64,000 bases of DNA from Glycomyces lechevalierae. Its GTDB lineage: Bacteria > Actinomycetota > Actinomycetes > Mycobacteriales > Micromonosporaceae. The notes below the pieces were generated by a model, which was not told where the DNA came from, searched no databases, and saw only the letters and a list, made by a program, of their open reading frames with translations. The stretch is taken from the NCBI RefSeq assembly GCF_027622945.1, contig NZ_JAPZVQ010000012.1, forward strand, positions 1 to 64,000. The letters run 5' to 3'. Positions 27,811 to 36,909 of this stretch are shown here, piece by piece (the stretch's first letter is position 1; each line of letters begins with the position of its first letter). A program made the position numbers and the translations under genes.

Positions 27811-27816
27811 TACGAT
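27811..27816 (+). promoter_or_regulatory. putative -10 box for tatA
   Basis: TACGAT, 39 bp before tatA, would leave a ~30-nt leader containing the GGAGGG site. The rest of the 228-bp gap after 27626 shows nothing recognisable. Confidence 0.35.
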
Positions 27817-27854
27817 GGTTAACGTCACCGACACATACCCGGAGGGACCGAACA

Positions 27855-28133
27855 ATGGGTGCATTGAAGCCCTGGCACATCATCATTCTCGTCGTTGTCA
27901 TCTTGCTGGTGTTCGGCTCCAGGAAGCTTCCCGACATGGCGCGTGGTCTCGGTCGCTCCATGCGGATCCTCAAGTCGGAGACCGAGGCCATGAAGAAGGA
28001 CGGCAGCAACCCGGACGAGGACGGCGACACGCGCGCCGAGCCGCGCCACACCCGCGAGCCGCTCGAGCCGCCGCAGCCGGTCAACGAGTCCGTGATCGAC
28101 GGCGAATCGGTCGACCACAAGAAGACCCGCTAG
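27855..28133 (+). CDS. tatA: Sec-independent translocase subunit TatA
   Basis: A 92-aa pore-forming subunit of the twin-arginine translocase. A short N-terminal helix (PWHIIILVVVILLVFG) and hinge are followed by the amphipathic helix RKLPDMARGLGRSMRILKSETEAMK and a disordered acidic tail. The FG at the hinge and LP in the amphipathic helix are diagnostic. The ATG follows GGAGGG. tatC lies 22 bp downstream. Confidence 0.95.
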   Translation: MGALKPWHIIILVVVILLVFGSRKLPDMARGLGRSMRILKSETEAMKKDGSNPDEDGDTRAEPRHTREPLEPPQPVNESVIDGESVDHKKTR

Positions 28134-28155
28134 CCCGGAACCGGTCGTTACGCAC

Positions 28156-29142
28156 ATGGCTGACGAACCACCGCGGCGCAGCGGCAAACGCAAGTCCAAA
28201 TTCCAGCGTGCCGCAGACGGCTCCATGACACTCATGGAGCACTTCGCGGACCTGCGGAACCGCCTGCTCATCGCGATCACCGTGATCCTGGTGGGCACGG
28301 CGGCTGCGTTCTACTTCGCCGACGAGATCATCAAGTTCCTCTCCGATCCGTACTGTTCGGCGCTCAACAGCGGCTCGCTCACGGAAACCGGCGACGGGGC
28401 GAAATGCGAAGCGGTGCTGAACTCGCCGATCTCGCACATCACCTTGATGCTGAAGATCTCGCTGTACATGGCGCTGGTCGGGACCGCCCCCGTCTGGCTC
28501 TACCAGTTGTGGGCGTTCATCGCGCCCGGCCTGCACCGCAACGAGCGCAAGTACGCGTACCTGTTCATCGCGATCGCCGCGCCGCTGTTCCTGGCCGGCG
28601 CGACTCTCGCGTACTTCGTGGTCGCCCACGGCATGGAGTTCATCATGCTGCTGGCGAGCCAGGACTTCGTCATCCTGCTGAACCTCGAGGATTACCTCAA
28701 GTTCTTCCTCTCGGTGATGATGGTCTTCGGCATCGGCTTCGAGTTCCCGCTGATCATGTTGATGCTCAACGTGATCGGCCTGGTCAACGCGAAGCAGATG
28801 CTCGGCTGGTGGCGGATCGTGGTGCTGGTCAGCTTCGTGTTCACCGCGATCTTCACGCCCACGCCCGACCCGTTCGGCATGACCGCGCTGGCGATCTGCA
28901 TGCTCATCCTCTACCTGGCCGCCTGCGGTGTCGCCTACCTGAACGACAAGCGCAAGGGCGTCCGGTACGACGAGTACGACGGACTCGACGACGACGAGGC
29001 CGGTGACATCGGCGCCTCCGACGACCTGGCGGCCACCGCCGACATCTCGGCGAGCCGACTGGACGACGACGACCACCCCGGTGAGCCCGAGCGGCGCAAC
29101 CGCTTCGGTCGGCGCGTCGACGGCTACGACGACATCACCTGA
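28156..29142 (+). CDS. tatC: Sec-independent translocase subunit TatC
   Basis: A 328-aa receptor that binds twin-arginine signal peptides. Six transmembrane helices span about 35-265. The N-terminal SMTLMEHFADLRNRLL is the conserved signal-recognition face, and YQLWAFIAPGLHRNERKY, FEFPLIMLMLNVIGLV and FTAIFTPTPDPFGM are family blocks. An unusually long acidic C-terminal tail (about 270-328) is seen, as in other actinobacteria. Confidence 0.96.
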   Translation: MADEPPRRSGKRKSKFQRAADGSMTLMEHFADLRNRLLIAITVILVGTAAAFYFADEIIKFLSDPYCSALNSGSLTETGDGAKCEAVLNSPISHITLMLKISLYMALVGTAPVWLYQLWAFIAPGLHRNERKYAYLFIAIAAPLFLAGATLAYFVVAHGMEFIMLLASQDFVILLNLEDYLKFFLSVMMVFGIGFEFPLIMLMLNVIGLVNAKQMLGWWRIVVLVSFVFTAIFTPTPDPFGMTALAICMLILYLAACGVAYLNDKRKGVRYDEYDGLDDDEAGDIGASDDLAATADISASRLDDDDHPGEPERRNRFGRRVDGYDDIT

Positions 29143-29171
29143 GTCCCCTGAGGACGAAGGTCGAGCAATGA

Positions 29172-29207
29172 GAAAGGGCCCCACCGCTTCGGCGGTGGGG
29201 CCCTTTC
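29172..29207. terminator. terminator between tatC and the HAD gene
   Basis: A perfect 16-bp stem (GAAAGGGCCCCACCGC and complement) capped by a TTCG loop between two convergent genes. Terminal A/T pairs give a short T run on both strands. Confidence 0.85.
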
Positions 29208-29222
29208 AATGTCTCAAGTGAT

Positions 29223-29960
29223 TCAGCAGCCGCTGCGCACGAGCCGCAGCACCGCGTCCAGGCCCACGATCCGGCCCGCCTCCGCGTGCGGCAACAGGAA
29301 GCAGCGGGCGCCGATCCGCGCCGCGCCCGCGTCGGCCATGCTGTCGCCGACCATGAGCGCCCGGCCCGGCTCCACATCGAGCGCGTGGCACGCCGCGTAG
29401 AAGATCTTCTCGTCGGGCTTGCAGTAGCCGACCTCGTAGGACAGCACCCACTCGTCGATGAACCGGTCGATGCCCAAGCGCCGCAGGATCGGCCGCGCGT
29501 CGAAACCGATGTTCGACACCAGCGCGATCGGGTACCCCTGGGCCTTCAAGGAAACGAGCGTGCCGATCGTGTCGGCGAACGCGACCCAGCCCTCGGGCGA
29601 GGCCATCCGGTCGTACAGCGCCTCCGCCAGACCCTCGAACACGCCGTGGGCCTGCGCCGCGAGCGCCGTGAACGCCTCCCGGTGGGCCTCTTCGTCGAGA
29701 TCGCGGTCCGCCCAGGCGTCGGCGAAATCCGGACGCACCCGCGGCTCCATGCCCGAACCGAGCCAGCCCTGCGCGCCGATGGCGTCGGCCAGCGCCGTCA
29801 CCGCGAGCGGATCCAGCCGCCTGCCGCAGGACTCGGCCGCGAGCGACACCGAACGGGTCAGTGGTTCGAGCTGCGCCAAGGTGCCGTGGAAATCGAACAG
29901 GACCGCGTCGACCCCTCCGCGTCCCGCATCGTCATCTCCTGGTGAGGAATCCCGGTGCAC
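29223..29960 (-). CDS. HAD-superfamily hydrolase-like protein
   Basis: A 245-aa HAD protein. Motif I is VLFDFHGTLA, with nucleophile D23. Motif II is VSNIGFDA, and motifs III/IV are CKPDEKIFYAAC and MVGDSMADAGAA. Motif I has His where phosphatases usually have the second Asp (DxD), so the general acid is replaced and activity may be altered. The GTG at 29960 was chosen because TATCGT lies 6 nt upstream (leaderless). The promoter region is shared with divergent helY. Substrate unknown. Confidence 0.85.
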   Translation of the reverse strand: MHRDSSPGDDDAGRGGVDAVLFDFHGTLAQLEPLTRSVSLAAESCGRRLDPLAVTALADAIGAQGWLGSGMEPRVRPDFADAWADRDLDEEAHREAFTALAAQAHGVFEGLAEALYDRMASPEGWVAFADTIGTLVSLKAQGYPIALVSNIGFDARPILRRLGIDRFIDEWVLSYEVGYCKPDEKIFYAACHALDVEPGRALMVGDSMADAGAARIGARCFLLPHAEAGRIVGLDAVLRLVRSGC

Positions 29961-29966
29961 AAACGG

Positions 29967-29972
29967 ACGATA
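29967..29972 (-). promoter_or_regulatory. -10 box, leaderless promoter of the HAD gene
   Basis: Minus-strand TATCGT, 6 nt before the GTG start. Confidence 0.45.
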
Positions 29973-30046
29973 CCCGGCCGTGTAGGCGTCGTCACAGCCG
30001 GGTGCGGAACCCGCGTTACCGGAGTGCTCTTGTCGGGGTGGGAGAC

Positions 30047-30052
30047 TAGTGT
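30047..30052 (+). promoter_or_regulatory. -10 box, leaderless promoter of helY
   Basis: TAGTGT, 7 nt before the ATG of helY, no Shine-Dalgarno. Confidence 0.5.
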
Positions 30053-30059
30053 TGAGGCC

Positions 30060-32789
30060 ATGGTTACCGCCGACGTGCCTTACGCCGACGACCGCTCCCC
30101 GGCCCAACGCCACGCCGCCGCCCAGGCGCGACGGCAATGGCCTGAGCTGGCGGCCTTCGCAGGGGACTACCCGTTCGAGCTCGACGACTTCCAGGTCGAG
30201 GCCTGCCGCATCCTCGAGAGCGGGCACGGCGTGCTCGTGTGCGCCCCCACGGGCGCCGGCAAGACCGTGGTGGGCGAGTTCGCCGTGCACCTGGCGCTGG
30301 CCGAGGGCGCGAAGTGCTTCTACACCACCCCGATCAAGGCGCTGTCGAACCAGAAGTTCAACGACCTCGTGGCCGCGCACGGCGCCGAGAACGTGGGGCT
30401 GCTGACCGGCGACACGGTCGTCAACGGCGAGGCCCCGATCGTCGTCATGACGACCGAGGTGCTGCGCAACATGATCTACGCGGGCTCCTCCACCCTGCAG
30501 GGACTGCGCTATGTGGTCATGGACGAGGTGCACTACCTCGCCGACCGCTTCCGCGGCGCCGTGTGGGAGGAGATCATCATCGAACTCCCGCAGGAGGTCC
30601 GGGTCGTCTCCCTCTCGGCGACGGTCTCGAACGCCGAGGAGTTCGGCGACTGGCTCAAGAGCGTCCGCGGCTCCACTGAGGTCGTCGTCTCCGAGACGCG
30701 CCCGGTCCCGCTGTGGCAGCACATGATGATCGGTGGCGCGCTGCTCGACCTGTTCGAGCCCGACGGCGACTACGTCTCCAAGGAACTGCTCAAAAAGGAC
30801 GCCCGGGCGCGCGAGCGCAACGAGGGCCGCACCGGCGGGCGCCGCCGCGGCGGCAGGCCCTATGTGGACCGGGGCCGGGTCGTCTCCCGCCTCGACCAGG
30901 CCGCGCTGCTGCCGGCCATCTACTTCATCTTCTCCCGCGCCGGGTGCGACGCGGCCGTCGACGAGTGCGTCCGCGCCGGGCTCCGGCTCACCGACGGGCG
31001 CGAACGCGACGAGATCGTCGACTATGCGACCGCCGCCGTCGCCCACATCGACCCCGCCGACCTCGAGGCGGTCGGCTTCGACCGGTGGCTCGCCGGCCTC
31101 GCCGCCGGGATCGCCGCCCACCACGCCGGCCTGCTCCCGGTGTTCAAGGAGGTCGTCGAGAAGTTGTTCGAGCGCGGCCTGCTCAAAGCCGTGTTCGCGA
31201 CCGAGACGCTCGCGCTGGGCATCAACATGCCTGCGCGGTCGGTGGTCCTCGAGCGGCTCATCAAGTACGACGGCTCCGACCACGTGATGCTCACTCCCGG
31301 CCAGTACACGCAGCTGACCGGGCGCGCCGGGCGGCGCGGCATCGACGTCGAAGGCCACGCCGTCACCGTCTGGGCCGAGGACGTGCGCCCCAAGGAGCTC
31401 GCCGGACTCGCCTCGAAGCGCACGTACCCGCTGAACTCGAGCTTCGCGCCGTCGTACAACATGGCCGTGAACCTCATCGGCGCCGCCGGAGTCGAACGCG
31501 CCCAAGAGGTCTTGGCCTCCTCGTTCGCGCAGTTCCAGTCCGACTCCGAGGCCGTCCACATCGCCGAGCAGGCCCGCTCGCTCGGCCGCCGCGCCGCGGA
31601 GGCGGCCCAGGCCGCCGAGTGCCACCTGGGCGACTTCCTCGCCTACTACGACCTGACGCAGCAGCTCTCGCAGGCTGAGCGCGGCGCGCAGAAGCGCCGC
31701 AAGGGCGCCCTGCGCGACGAGGCCCGCACGAACCTCGAGAAGCTGCGCGGCGGCGACGTCATCTGGATCTCGCGAGGCAAGCGCACGGGCTGGGCGGTGT
31801 TCCTGCGCCCCACCGGCGGCTCGCGCCACCACGACCCGCGCTGGTCGGTGCTCACCGCCGACGGCTGGGCCGGGACGCTGGAGACCTCCGCGTTCGACGG
31901 CGGCGTGCAGGTCGTCACCCGCATTCGCATGCCCAAGCGCTTCGACCGGCGCGACCCGAAGTCCCGCTCGGACCTCGCCTCGAGCCTGCGGGAGGCCACG
32001 CGGGACCGCTCGCGGCCGACGCGGCGCGGCGGGGCGGCCGAGACCCCCGAGATCGCCCAGCTGCGCGAGGAGGTCAAGGCGCACCCGTGCCGGCTGTGCC
32101 CGGACGCCGGGCAGCACACGGTGCACGCATCCCGCTGGTCGCGGCTCAAGCGCGAGGGCGAGCTGCTGCGGCGCCGCTCCGAGCGGCGCGAGCACTCGCT
32201 GGCGCGGCAGTTCACCGCCGTGCGCGAGGTCCTGAGCGAGTTCGGGTACCTCGACGGCGAGACCGTCACGAGCGACGGCCGGCTGCTGCGCAACCTCTTC
32301 GTGGAGACCGACCTGCTTGTGGCGCAGTGCCTTCGCGACGGCATCTGGGAGGGCCTGGACGCGGCGTCGCTGGCGGCGATCGCGTCGACGGTGATCTACG
32401 AGTCGCGGTTCGAGGAGGACGAGTTCTTCGTGGCCGTGCCGGGGTCGATCGTGGACCCGGTGGCGAAGACCGTGCGGCGCTGGGAGGCGATCCGGCGCGC
32501 GGAGAACACGCGCGGGCTCTCGCTCATCTCGCGGCCGCAGATGGGCCTGGCCTGGCCGATCTACCGGTGGACGCGCGGCGAGGAGCTGTCGAAGGCGCTC
32601 GCGGCGGCCGACGGGCCGTGGCCGATGCCCGGCGGCGACTTCGTGCGGTGGGCGCGGCGCACCGCCGACCTGCTGCATCAAATGGGGACTGCGGCAAGAT
32701 ATATCGACACCGAGTCATCTAACAAGTTGGCGGACGCCGCCTACGACGCGGTGGACGCGATCCGCCGCGGCGTCGTCGCCGACGTCTGA
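30060..32789 (+). CDS. helY: Ski2/Mtr4-like DEAD/DEVH-box helicase HelY
   Basis: A 909-aa superfamily 2 helicase. Motif I is CAPTGAGKT (about 61-69), Ia TPIKALSNQKF, II MDEVHYLADR, III LSATVSN, V NMPARSVVLE and VI QLTGRAGRRGID. A long C-terminal region (about 560-909), containing the DSHCT-type domain, has VASTVIYESRFEED. Homologues sit downstream of tatAC in mycobacteria, matching this order. It is likely an RNA helicase in RNA turnover. The start is supported by the leaderless box; the in-frame extension to 29955 has no support. Confidence 0.94.
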   Translation: MVTADVPYADDRSPAQRHAAAQARRQWPELAAFAGDYPFELDDFQVEACRILESGHGVLVCAPTGAGKTVVGEFAVHLALAEGAKCFYTTPIKALSNQKFNDLVAAHGAENVGLLTGDTVVNGEAPIVVMTTEVLRNMIYAGSSTLQGLRYVVMDEVHYLADRFRGAVWEEIIIELPQEVRVVSLSATVSNAEEFGDWLKSVRGSTEVVVSETRPVPLWQHMMIGGALLDLFEPDGDYVSKELLKKDARARERNEGRTGGRRRGGRPYVDRGRVVSRLDQAALLPAIYFIFSRAGCDAAVDECVRAGLRLTDGRERDEIVDYATAAVAHIDPADLEAVGFDRWLAGLAAGIAAHHAGLLPVFKEVVEKLFERGLLKAVFATETLALGINMPARSVVLERLIKYDGSDHVMLTPGQYTQLTGRAGRRGIDVEGHAVTVWAEDVRPKELAGLASKRTYPLNSSFAPSYNMAVNLIGAAGVERAQEVLASSFAQFQSDSEAVHIAEQARSLGRRAAEAAQAAECHLGDFLAYYDLTQQLSQAERGAQKRRKGALRDEARTNLEKLRGGDVIWISRGKRTGWAVFLRPTGGSRHHDPRWSVLTADGWAGTLETSAFDGGVQVVTRIRMPKRFDRRDPKSRSDLASSLREATRDRSRPTRRGGAAETPEIAQLREEVKAHPCRLCPDAGQHTVHASRWSRLKREGELLRRRSERREHSLARQFTAVREVLSEFGYLDGETVTSDGRLLRNLFVETDLLVAQCLRDGIWEGLDAASLAAIASTVIYESRFEEDEFFVAVPGSIVDPVAKTVRRWEAIRRAENTRGLSLISRPQMGLAWPIYRWTRGEELSKALAAADGPWPMPGGDFVRWARRTADLLHQMGTAARYIDTESSNKLADAAYDAVDAIRRGVVADV

Positions 32790-32859
32790 GCCGTGACCGG
32801 TGCGGTCTCGCGGCCGCCCCGGTTCGCTGCTCGGCGGCGCTGAACCGGAAGGACATGCC

Positions 32860-33237
32860 GTGCACCGCAGCCGCATCTCGACGGTCCTCATCGACACCCC
32901 CGACGCCGACGCGGCGGCCGCGTTCTGGTCGGCCGCCCTGGGCGTGCCGGCGACGCCGGTCGCGGGGGAGGAGCAGTTCACGTCCCTCGAAGGCGCGCTG
33001 CCGGGGCTTGTGACCGCGGTGCAGCGCATCGACGAGGGCGAGCCGCGGATCCATGTGGACATGGAGACCGACGACCTGGACGCCGAGACCGAGCGGCTGA
33101 TCGCGCTCGGCGCGACCGAGGTCTCGCGCTGGCTCGAATGCCGGACGCTGCGCGTGCCCGGCGGGCACATCGTGTGCGTCATCCCCGTCCACTCCGACCG
33201 GGCCGAATTCGAAGCGGCGGCCACGGTCTGGGAGTGA
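32860..33237 (+). CDS. VOC (glyoxalase-like) family protein
   Basis: A 125-aa vicinal-oxygen-chelate fold protein. It has STVLIDTPDADAAAAFWSAALGV at the start, EPRIHVDMETDDLDAETERLIALGA in the second half and the closing VPGGHIVCVIPVHS. The GTG at 32860 follows GGAAGGA. Ligand or metal use cannot be inferred. It closely follows helY on the same strand but has its own start signals. Confidence 0.82.
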   Translation: MHRSRISTVLIDTPDADAAAAFWSAALGVPATPVAGEEQFTSLEGALPGLVTAVQRIDEGEPRIHVDMETDDLDAETERLIALGATEVSRWLECRTLRVPGGHIVCVIPVHSDRAEFEAAATVWE

Positions 33238-33331
33238 GGCCGGGGAACGGCCTTCGGTAAGAGGGCAGTCCGGCCCAGCGATAAGCCCGTGTGTGTTCCC
33301 TTGGCTGCACGGCATGCCGTTGGGGCCGTTC

Positions 33332-33405
33332 GGCGGGCACGCCGACCGTACTCATGGGCGCTGGGTTTGGGTCCCCGGTTGCAAGCGTGGCGCGGGGGTA
33401 CGACA
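33332..33405. repeat. possible degenerate third copy of the ~84-bp repeat
   Basis: The order GGC..CACGCCGA, GGCGCTGGG, GGG.CCCCGGTT, CAAG resembles copy B at 24069-24151, with about seven in ten positions matching by eye. It lies in the 203-bp gap between the convergent VOC and exonuclease genes, which otherwise shows nothing. Confidence 0.45.
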
Positions 33406-33440
33406 GTTTTCCGTGCCGGCGGCCGTGAAGGCGGTGTGAT

Positions 33441-34346
33441 TCAGGCCGCTTCGATCGCGATGGCCTCGTGGAAGCGGGTGAGCGCTGAAGCCACGCCCCA
33501 TTGGGCCGCAAGGGCTTCGACGCGCTCGGGGTCCTTCGGGGACTTCGGCAGGGTCGCGTCGACCAGGGGCACGTCGACGTCGGCGACCACGGTCGAGGTC
33601 ATCACGGCCCGGTCGAGGTAGTCGGCGGCCTCGGTGATCGCCTTGCGCTGGCGCTCAGGGAGATCAGAACCGTCCTCGGCCGCGGCGGCCTTGAGCCCCG
33701 CGATGCCGCCGAAGGTGTTCACGAGCGTCACCGCGGTCTTCGCGCCGATGCCCTTCACGCCAGGCAGGCCGTCCGAGGGGTCGCCGCGCAGGACCGCGAA
33801 GTCCACATAGTGATCGGGGGCGACGCCGAACTTCGTCGCGACCGCCTCCCCGTCGAACAATTCCGCTTTAGATATCCCGCGCGCGAGGTATACGACTTTG
33901 CGATCGCGCTCGTCGTCGACGAGCTGGAACAGGTCCCGGTCGCCGGTCACGACCAGCACCGGCTCGGCGGTGCGCGCCGCGAGGGTCGCGATCACGTCGT
34001 CCGCCTCGAATCGCGGATGCGTCGCCGTCGCCACGCCCAAAGCCGGGAGCAGTGCCTCGATCGCCTCGACCTGCTCGTCGAGCCCTTCCGGGGTGTCCTC
34101 CGAGCCGTCCGGCAGCGCCCGCGCGGCCTTGTACCCGGGCATGAGGTCGGTCCGCCATTCCGGGCGCCAGTTCCCCTCGAGGCAGCACACCATCCCGGTG
34201 GGGGAGTACTTGCGCGCCAGCACGGCCAGGCCGTCGAAGAAGCCCCGCACCGCCCCCGAGCGCCGCCCGTCCGGAGCCTTGATCGAGGAGGGGAGCCCGT
34301 AGTGGGCGCGGTACCACAGCGAGGCGGCGTCGATGAGCATCAGCAT
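33441..34346 (-). CDS. 5'-3' exonuclease (Pol I N-terminal domain-like)
   Basis: A 301-aa stand-alone flap/5'-exonuclease related to the N-terminal domain of DNA polymerase I. It begins MLMLIDAASLWYRAHYGLP, with metal-binding acidic residues in RFEADDVIATLA and VVTGDRDLFQLVDD. The helix-hairpin-helix is LRGDPSDGLPGVKGIGAKTA. It acts in removal of RNA primers or repair flaps. ATG at 34346 was preferred (GGTGGG upstream); GTG two codons earlier is possible. Confidence 0.92.
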   Translation of the reverse strand: MLMLIDAASLWYRAHYGLPSSIKAPDGRRSGAVRGFFDGLAVLARKYSPTGMVCCLEGNWRPEWRTDLMPGYKAARALPDGSEDTPEGLDEQVEAIEALLPALGVATATHPRFEADDVIATLAARTAEPVLVVTGDRDLFQLVDDERDRKVVYLARGISKAELFDGEAVATKFGVAPDHYVDFAVLRGDPSDGLPGVKGIGAKTAVTLVNTFGGIAGLKAAAAEDGSDLPERQRKAITEAADYLDRAVMTSTVVADVDVPLVDATLPKSPKDPERVEALAAQWGVASALTRFHEAIAIEAA

Positions 34347-34537
34347 GCCCACCAGCTTCTCACGCTGTGCACACTTACGCCTCGCAAGCTTCGCCGAGGC
34401 CGACGACACGGCGTGCGAACGGCGATTCGACCGCTTCTATTAGTGCGAAACCTGCCACATTTTCCACTGGCTGGAACAACTATGGGAGGGTCCGACCGGA
34501 ATGATCAGCGAATCAGCAACCTATGAGGAGCCCTCAG

Positions 34538-35323
34538 GTGAACACCTACGCCCGCCGCGCCGCCGCCGCACTGGCCCTGATCGGGACCGGGCTGGCCGCC
34601 GCCGCATGTACGTCGGACTCCGGCGACGACTCCACCCTGACCGTCTGCACGAACGTCCCGTTCGAACCCTTCGAGTTCATGGACGGCAACGAGTACGTCG
34701 GCTTCGACATGGATCTCATGAACCTCCTCGCCGAGCGCCTCGACCAGACCGTCGAGGTCGTCGAGATCGACTTCGACTCGATCGGCTCCGGCTCGGCCCT
34801 GAACGCCGGCACCTGCGACATCGCCGCCGCCGGCCTCACCATCACCGAGGAGCGCCAGGCGGCCATGGGCATGTCCCAGGCCTACTACCGCGCCGACCAG
34901 GCCCTCGTCGTGCCCAGCGCTTCGACCGTCGCCACGCTCGACGACCTCTCCGGCATGCAGGTCGCCGTCCAGTCCGGCACCACCGGCGAGACCTACGCCA
35001 ACGACCACGCCGGCCAGTACGGCTACGAGGTCGTCGCCTTCGAGACCATGGGCGACATCGCCTCCGCCCTCTCCGCCGGCAGCGTCGACGCCTCGATCGC
35101 CGACCTCGCGACCTGGACCGACATGATCAAGGACGCGCCCGACCTCAAGCTCGTGCAGCCCATCGAGACCGAGGAGCACTACGGCTTCGCCGTCCAGAAG
35201 GACGACAAGGAGCTCCTCGACGAGGTCAACGCCATGCTCGACCAGGCCTTCAAGGACGGCACCTACGCCGAGCTCTACGAGAAGTGGATCGGCGAGCCCT
35301 ACACCGGAGACGCCGGAAAGTAG
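34538..35323 (+). CDS. amino-acid ABC transporter substrate-binding lipoprotein
   Basis: A 261-aa PAAT-family binding protein. A signal peptide with lipobox LAAAAC anchors it by a lipidated Cys. The mature part has the SBP_bac_3 fold ([72 protein letters not shown]). The GTG at 34538 was chosen for its 8-nt spacing to GGAG; an in-frame ATG five codons earlier is possible. It overlaps the permease gene at its stop codon. The ligand is likely a polar amino acid such as glutamate, glutamine or cystine. Confidence 0.93.
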   Translation: MNTYARRAAAALALIGTGLAAAACTSDSGDDSTLTVCTNVPFEPFEFMDGNEYVGFDMDLMNLLAERLDQTVEVVEIDFDSIGSGSALNAGTCDIAAAGLTITEERQAAMGMSQAYYRADQALVVPSASTVATLDDLSGMQVAVQSGTTGETYANDHAGQYGYEVVAFETMGDIASALSAGSVDASIADLATWTDMIKDAPDLKLVQPIETEEHYGFAVQKDDKELLDEVNAMLDQAFKDGTYAELYEKWIGEPYTGDAGK

Positions 35324-36144
35324 TGGACGCCGCAACCGCAACCGCGGCGCCCGAACGCCGCATGACGCCGAGGCAGCGGCGGCGCCTGTCCCGCACGATC
35401 CAGTACGTCGTGCTCGCCGCCATCGTGATCGTGCTGGCGGTCGTGGCCGACTGGGGCCGGATCGTCGACTCGTTCTTCCAGATCGACATCGCCGCGGACA
35501 TGTTCCCGGCGGTGTGGATCCCGTTCTGGAACACGATCGTCTACACCGTGCTCGCGTTCATCTTCGGCATGGCCGTGGGCGTGCCGATCGCGCTCATGCG
35601 CGTCTCCACGTTCGGCCCCTACCGGTGGTTCGCCACCGGCTACGTCGAGATCTTCCGCGGCCTGCCCGCCCTGCTGGTGCTGTTCCTCGTCGGCTTCGGT
35701 GTGCCGCAGGCGTTCCCGGGCATCCAGTACCCCGGCGGCGTCTACGGCCAGGTCGCGATCGGCCTCGGCCTGACCTCCTCGGCGTACATCGCCGAGAGCG
35801 TGCGCGCCGGCATCCAGGCCGTCCCCAAGGGACAGGTCGAGGCGGCCCGCTCGCTCGGCATGAGCCACACTCGCACCATGATCACCGTGGTCCTCCCGCA
35901 GGCGCTGCGGATCGTCATCCCGCCGTTGACGAACGAGCTCGTCATGCTCACCAAGGACTCCAGCCTCGTGTTCGTCCTCGGCGTCACCACCGCGACCATG
36001 GAGCTCTCCAAGTTCGCGCGCAACGCGCTGACCTCCGAGGCCAACGCGACACCGCTGCTCGTCGGCGGCCTGCTCTACCTGCTCCTGACCATCCCCCTCG
36101 GGCTGCTGGCCCGCCGCCTCGAGAAGCGAGGAGAAGCCCGATGA
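35323..36144 (+). CDS. amino-acid ABC transporter permease (HisM/GlnP family)
   Basis: A 273-aa membrane permease. About five helices span residues 25-265. The EAA loop is [35 protein letters not shown], the ATPase contact. GTG at 35323 shares its first base with the TAG of the binding-protein gene. The ATG of the ATPase gene overlaps its TGA (ATGA), so all three are translationally coupled. Confidence 0.94.
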   Translation: MDAATATAAPERRMTPRQRRRLSRTIQYVVLAAIVIVLAVVADWGRIVDSFFQIDIAADMFPAVWIPFWNTIVYTVLAFIFGMAVGVPIALMRVSTFGPYRWFATGYVEIFRGLPALLVLFLVGFGVPQAFPGIQYPGGVYGQVAIGLGLTSSAYIAESVRAGIQAVPKGQVEAARSLGMSHTRTMITVVLPQALRIVIPPLTNELVMLTKDSSLVFVLGVTTATMELSKFARNALTSEANATPLLVGGLLYLLLTIPLGLLARRLEKRGEAR

Positions 36145-36896
36145 GCGCCGGAGCGAACCCGATCGTCCACATCGAAGGCCTGCACAAGTCCTTCGGCGAC
36201 AACGAGGTCCTGCGCGGCGTCGACCTCGAGATCGCCGAAGGCGAGGTCGTGTGCCTCATCGGCCCCTCCGGGTCCGGCAAGTCCACACTGCTGCGCTGCG
36301 TCAACCTCCTCGAGGAACCCACCGAAGGCTCGATCAGCGCCGCCGGGCACGACATGACCGGCCCGGACGCCGACCTCGACCTCGCCCGCCGCGACATCGG
36401 CATGGTCTTCCAGCACTTCAACCTGTTCAGCCACATGACGATCCTCGACAACCTCGTCATCCCGCAGATGCGCGTTTGCAAGCTCCCCAAGGACGAGGCC
36501 GTCGCCGAGGCGCGGCGGCTCCTCGCCGAGGTCGGCATCGAAGGCAAGGAGCGGGCCAAGCCCTCGCAGCTCTCGGGCGGGCAGCAGCAGCGCGTCGCCA
36601 TCGCCCGCGCGCTGGCCGTCAAACCGCGGCTCATGCTCTTCGACGAGCCCACCAGCGCCCTCGACCCCGAGATCGTCGGCGAAGTCCTGCAGGTCATGAA
36701 GGGCCTTGCGGCCGAAGGCATGACGATGCTCGTGGTCACGCACGAGATGAGCTTCGCCCGCGAGGTCGCCGACCGGGTGCTGTTCCTCGACGGCGGCGTC
36801 ATCGTCGAGTCCGGGCCGCCCGCCGAGGTCCTCTCCAACCCGAAGACGGAGCGGGCCCGCAGCTTCCTCCACCGCGTCCTGCACCCGGTCGACTGA
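36141..36896 (+). CDS. amino-acid ABC transporter ATP-binding protein
   Basis: A 251-aa PAAT-type ATPase (GlnQ/HisP-like). It has Walker [11 protein letters not shown]-loop [11 protein letters not shown], signature LSGGQQQR, Walker [15 protein letters not shown] and [15 protein letters not shown]. It completes the three-gene uptake operon 34538-36896. Confidence 0.95.
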   Translation: MSAGANPIVHIEGLHKSFGDNEVLRGVDLEIAEGEVVCLIGPSGSGKSTLLRCVNLLEEPTEGSISAAGHDMTGPDADLDLARRDIGMVFQHFNLFSHMTILDNLVIPQMRVCKLPKDEAVAEARRLLAEVGIEGKERAKPSQLSGGQQQRVAIARALAVKPRLMLFDEPTSALDPEIVGEVLQVMKGLAAEGMTMLVVTHEMSFAREVADRVLFLDGGVIVESGPPAEVLSNPKTERARSFLHRVLHPVD

Positions 36897-36909
36897 CATC
36901 ATTGGAGGC

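Noticed and set aside
29961-32681. Extension of the HAD gene frame for 2.7 kb upstream on the minus strand
   Set aside because: It is antisense to helY. The HAD domain begins only near 29910, and a leaderless promoter supports the start at 29960.
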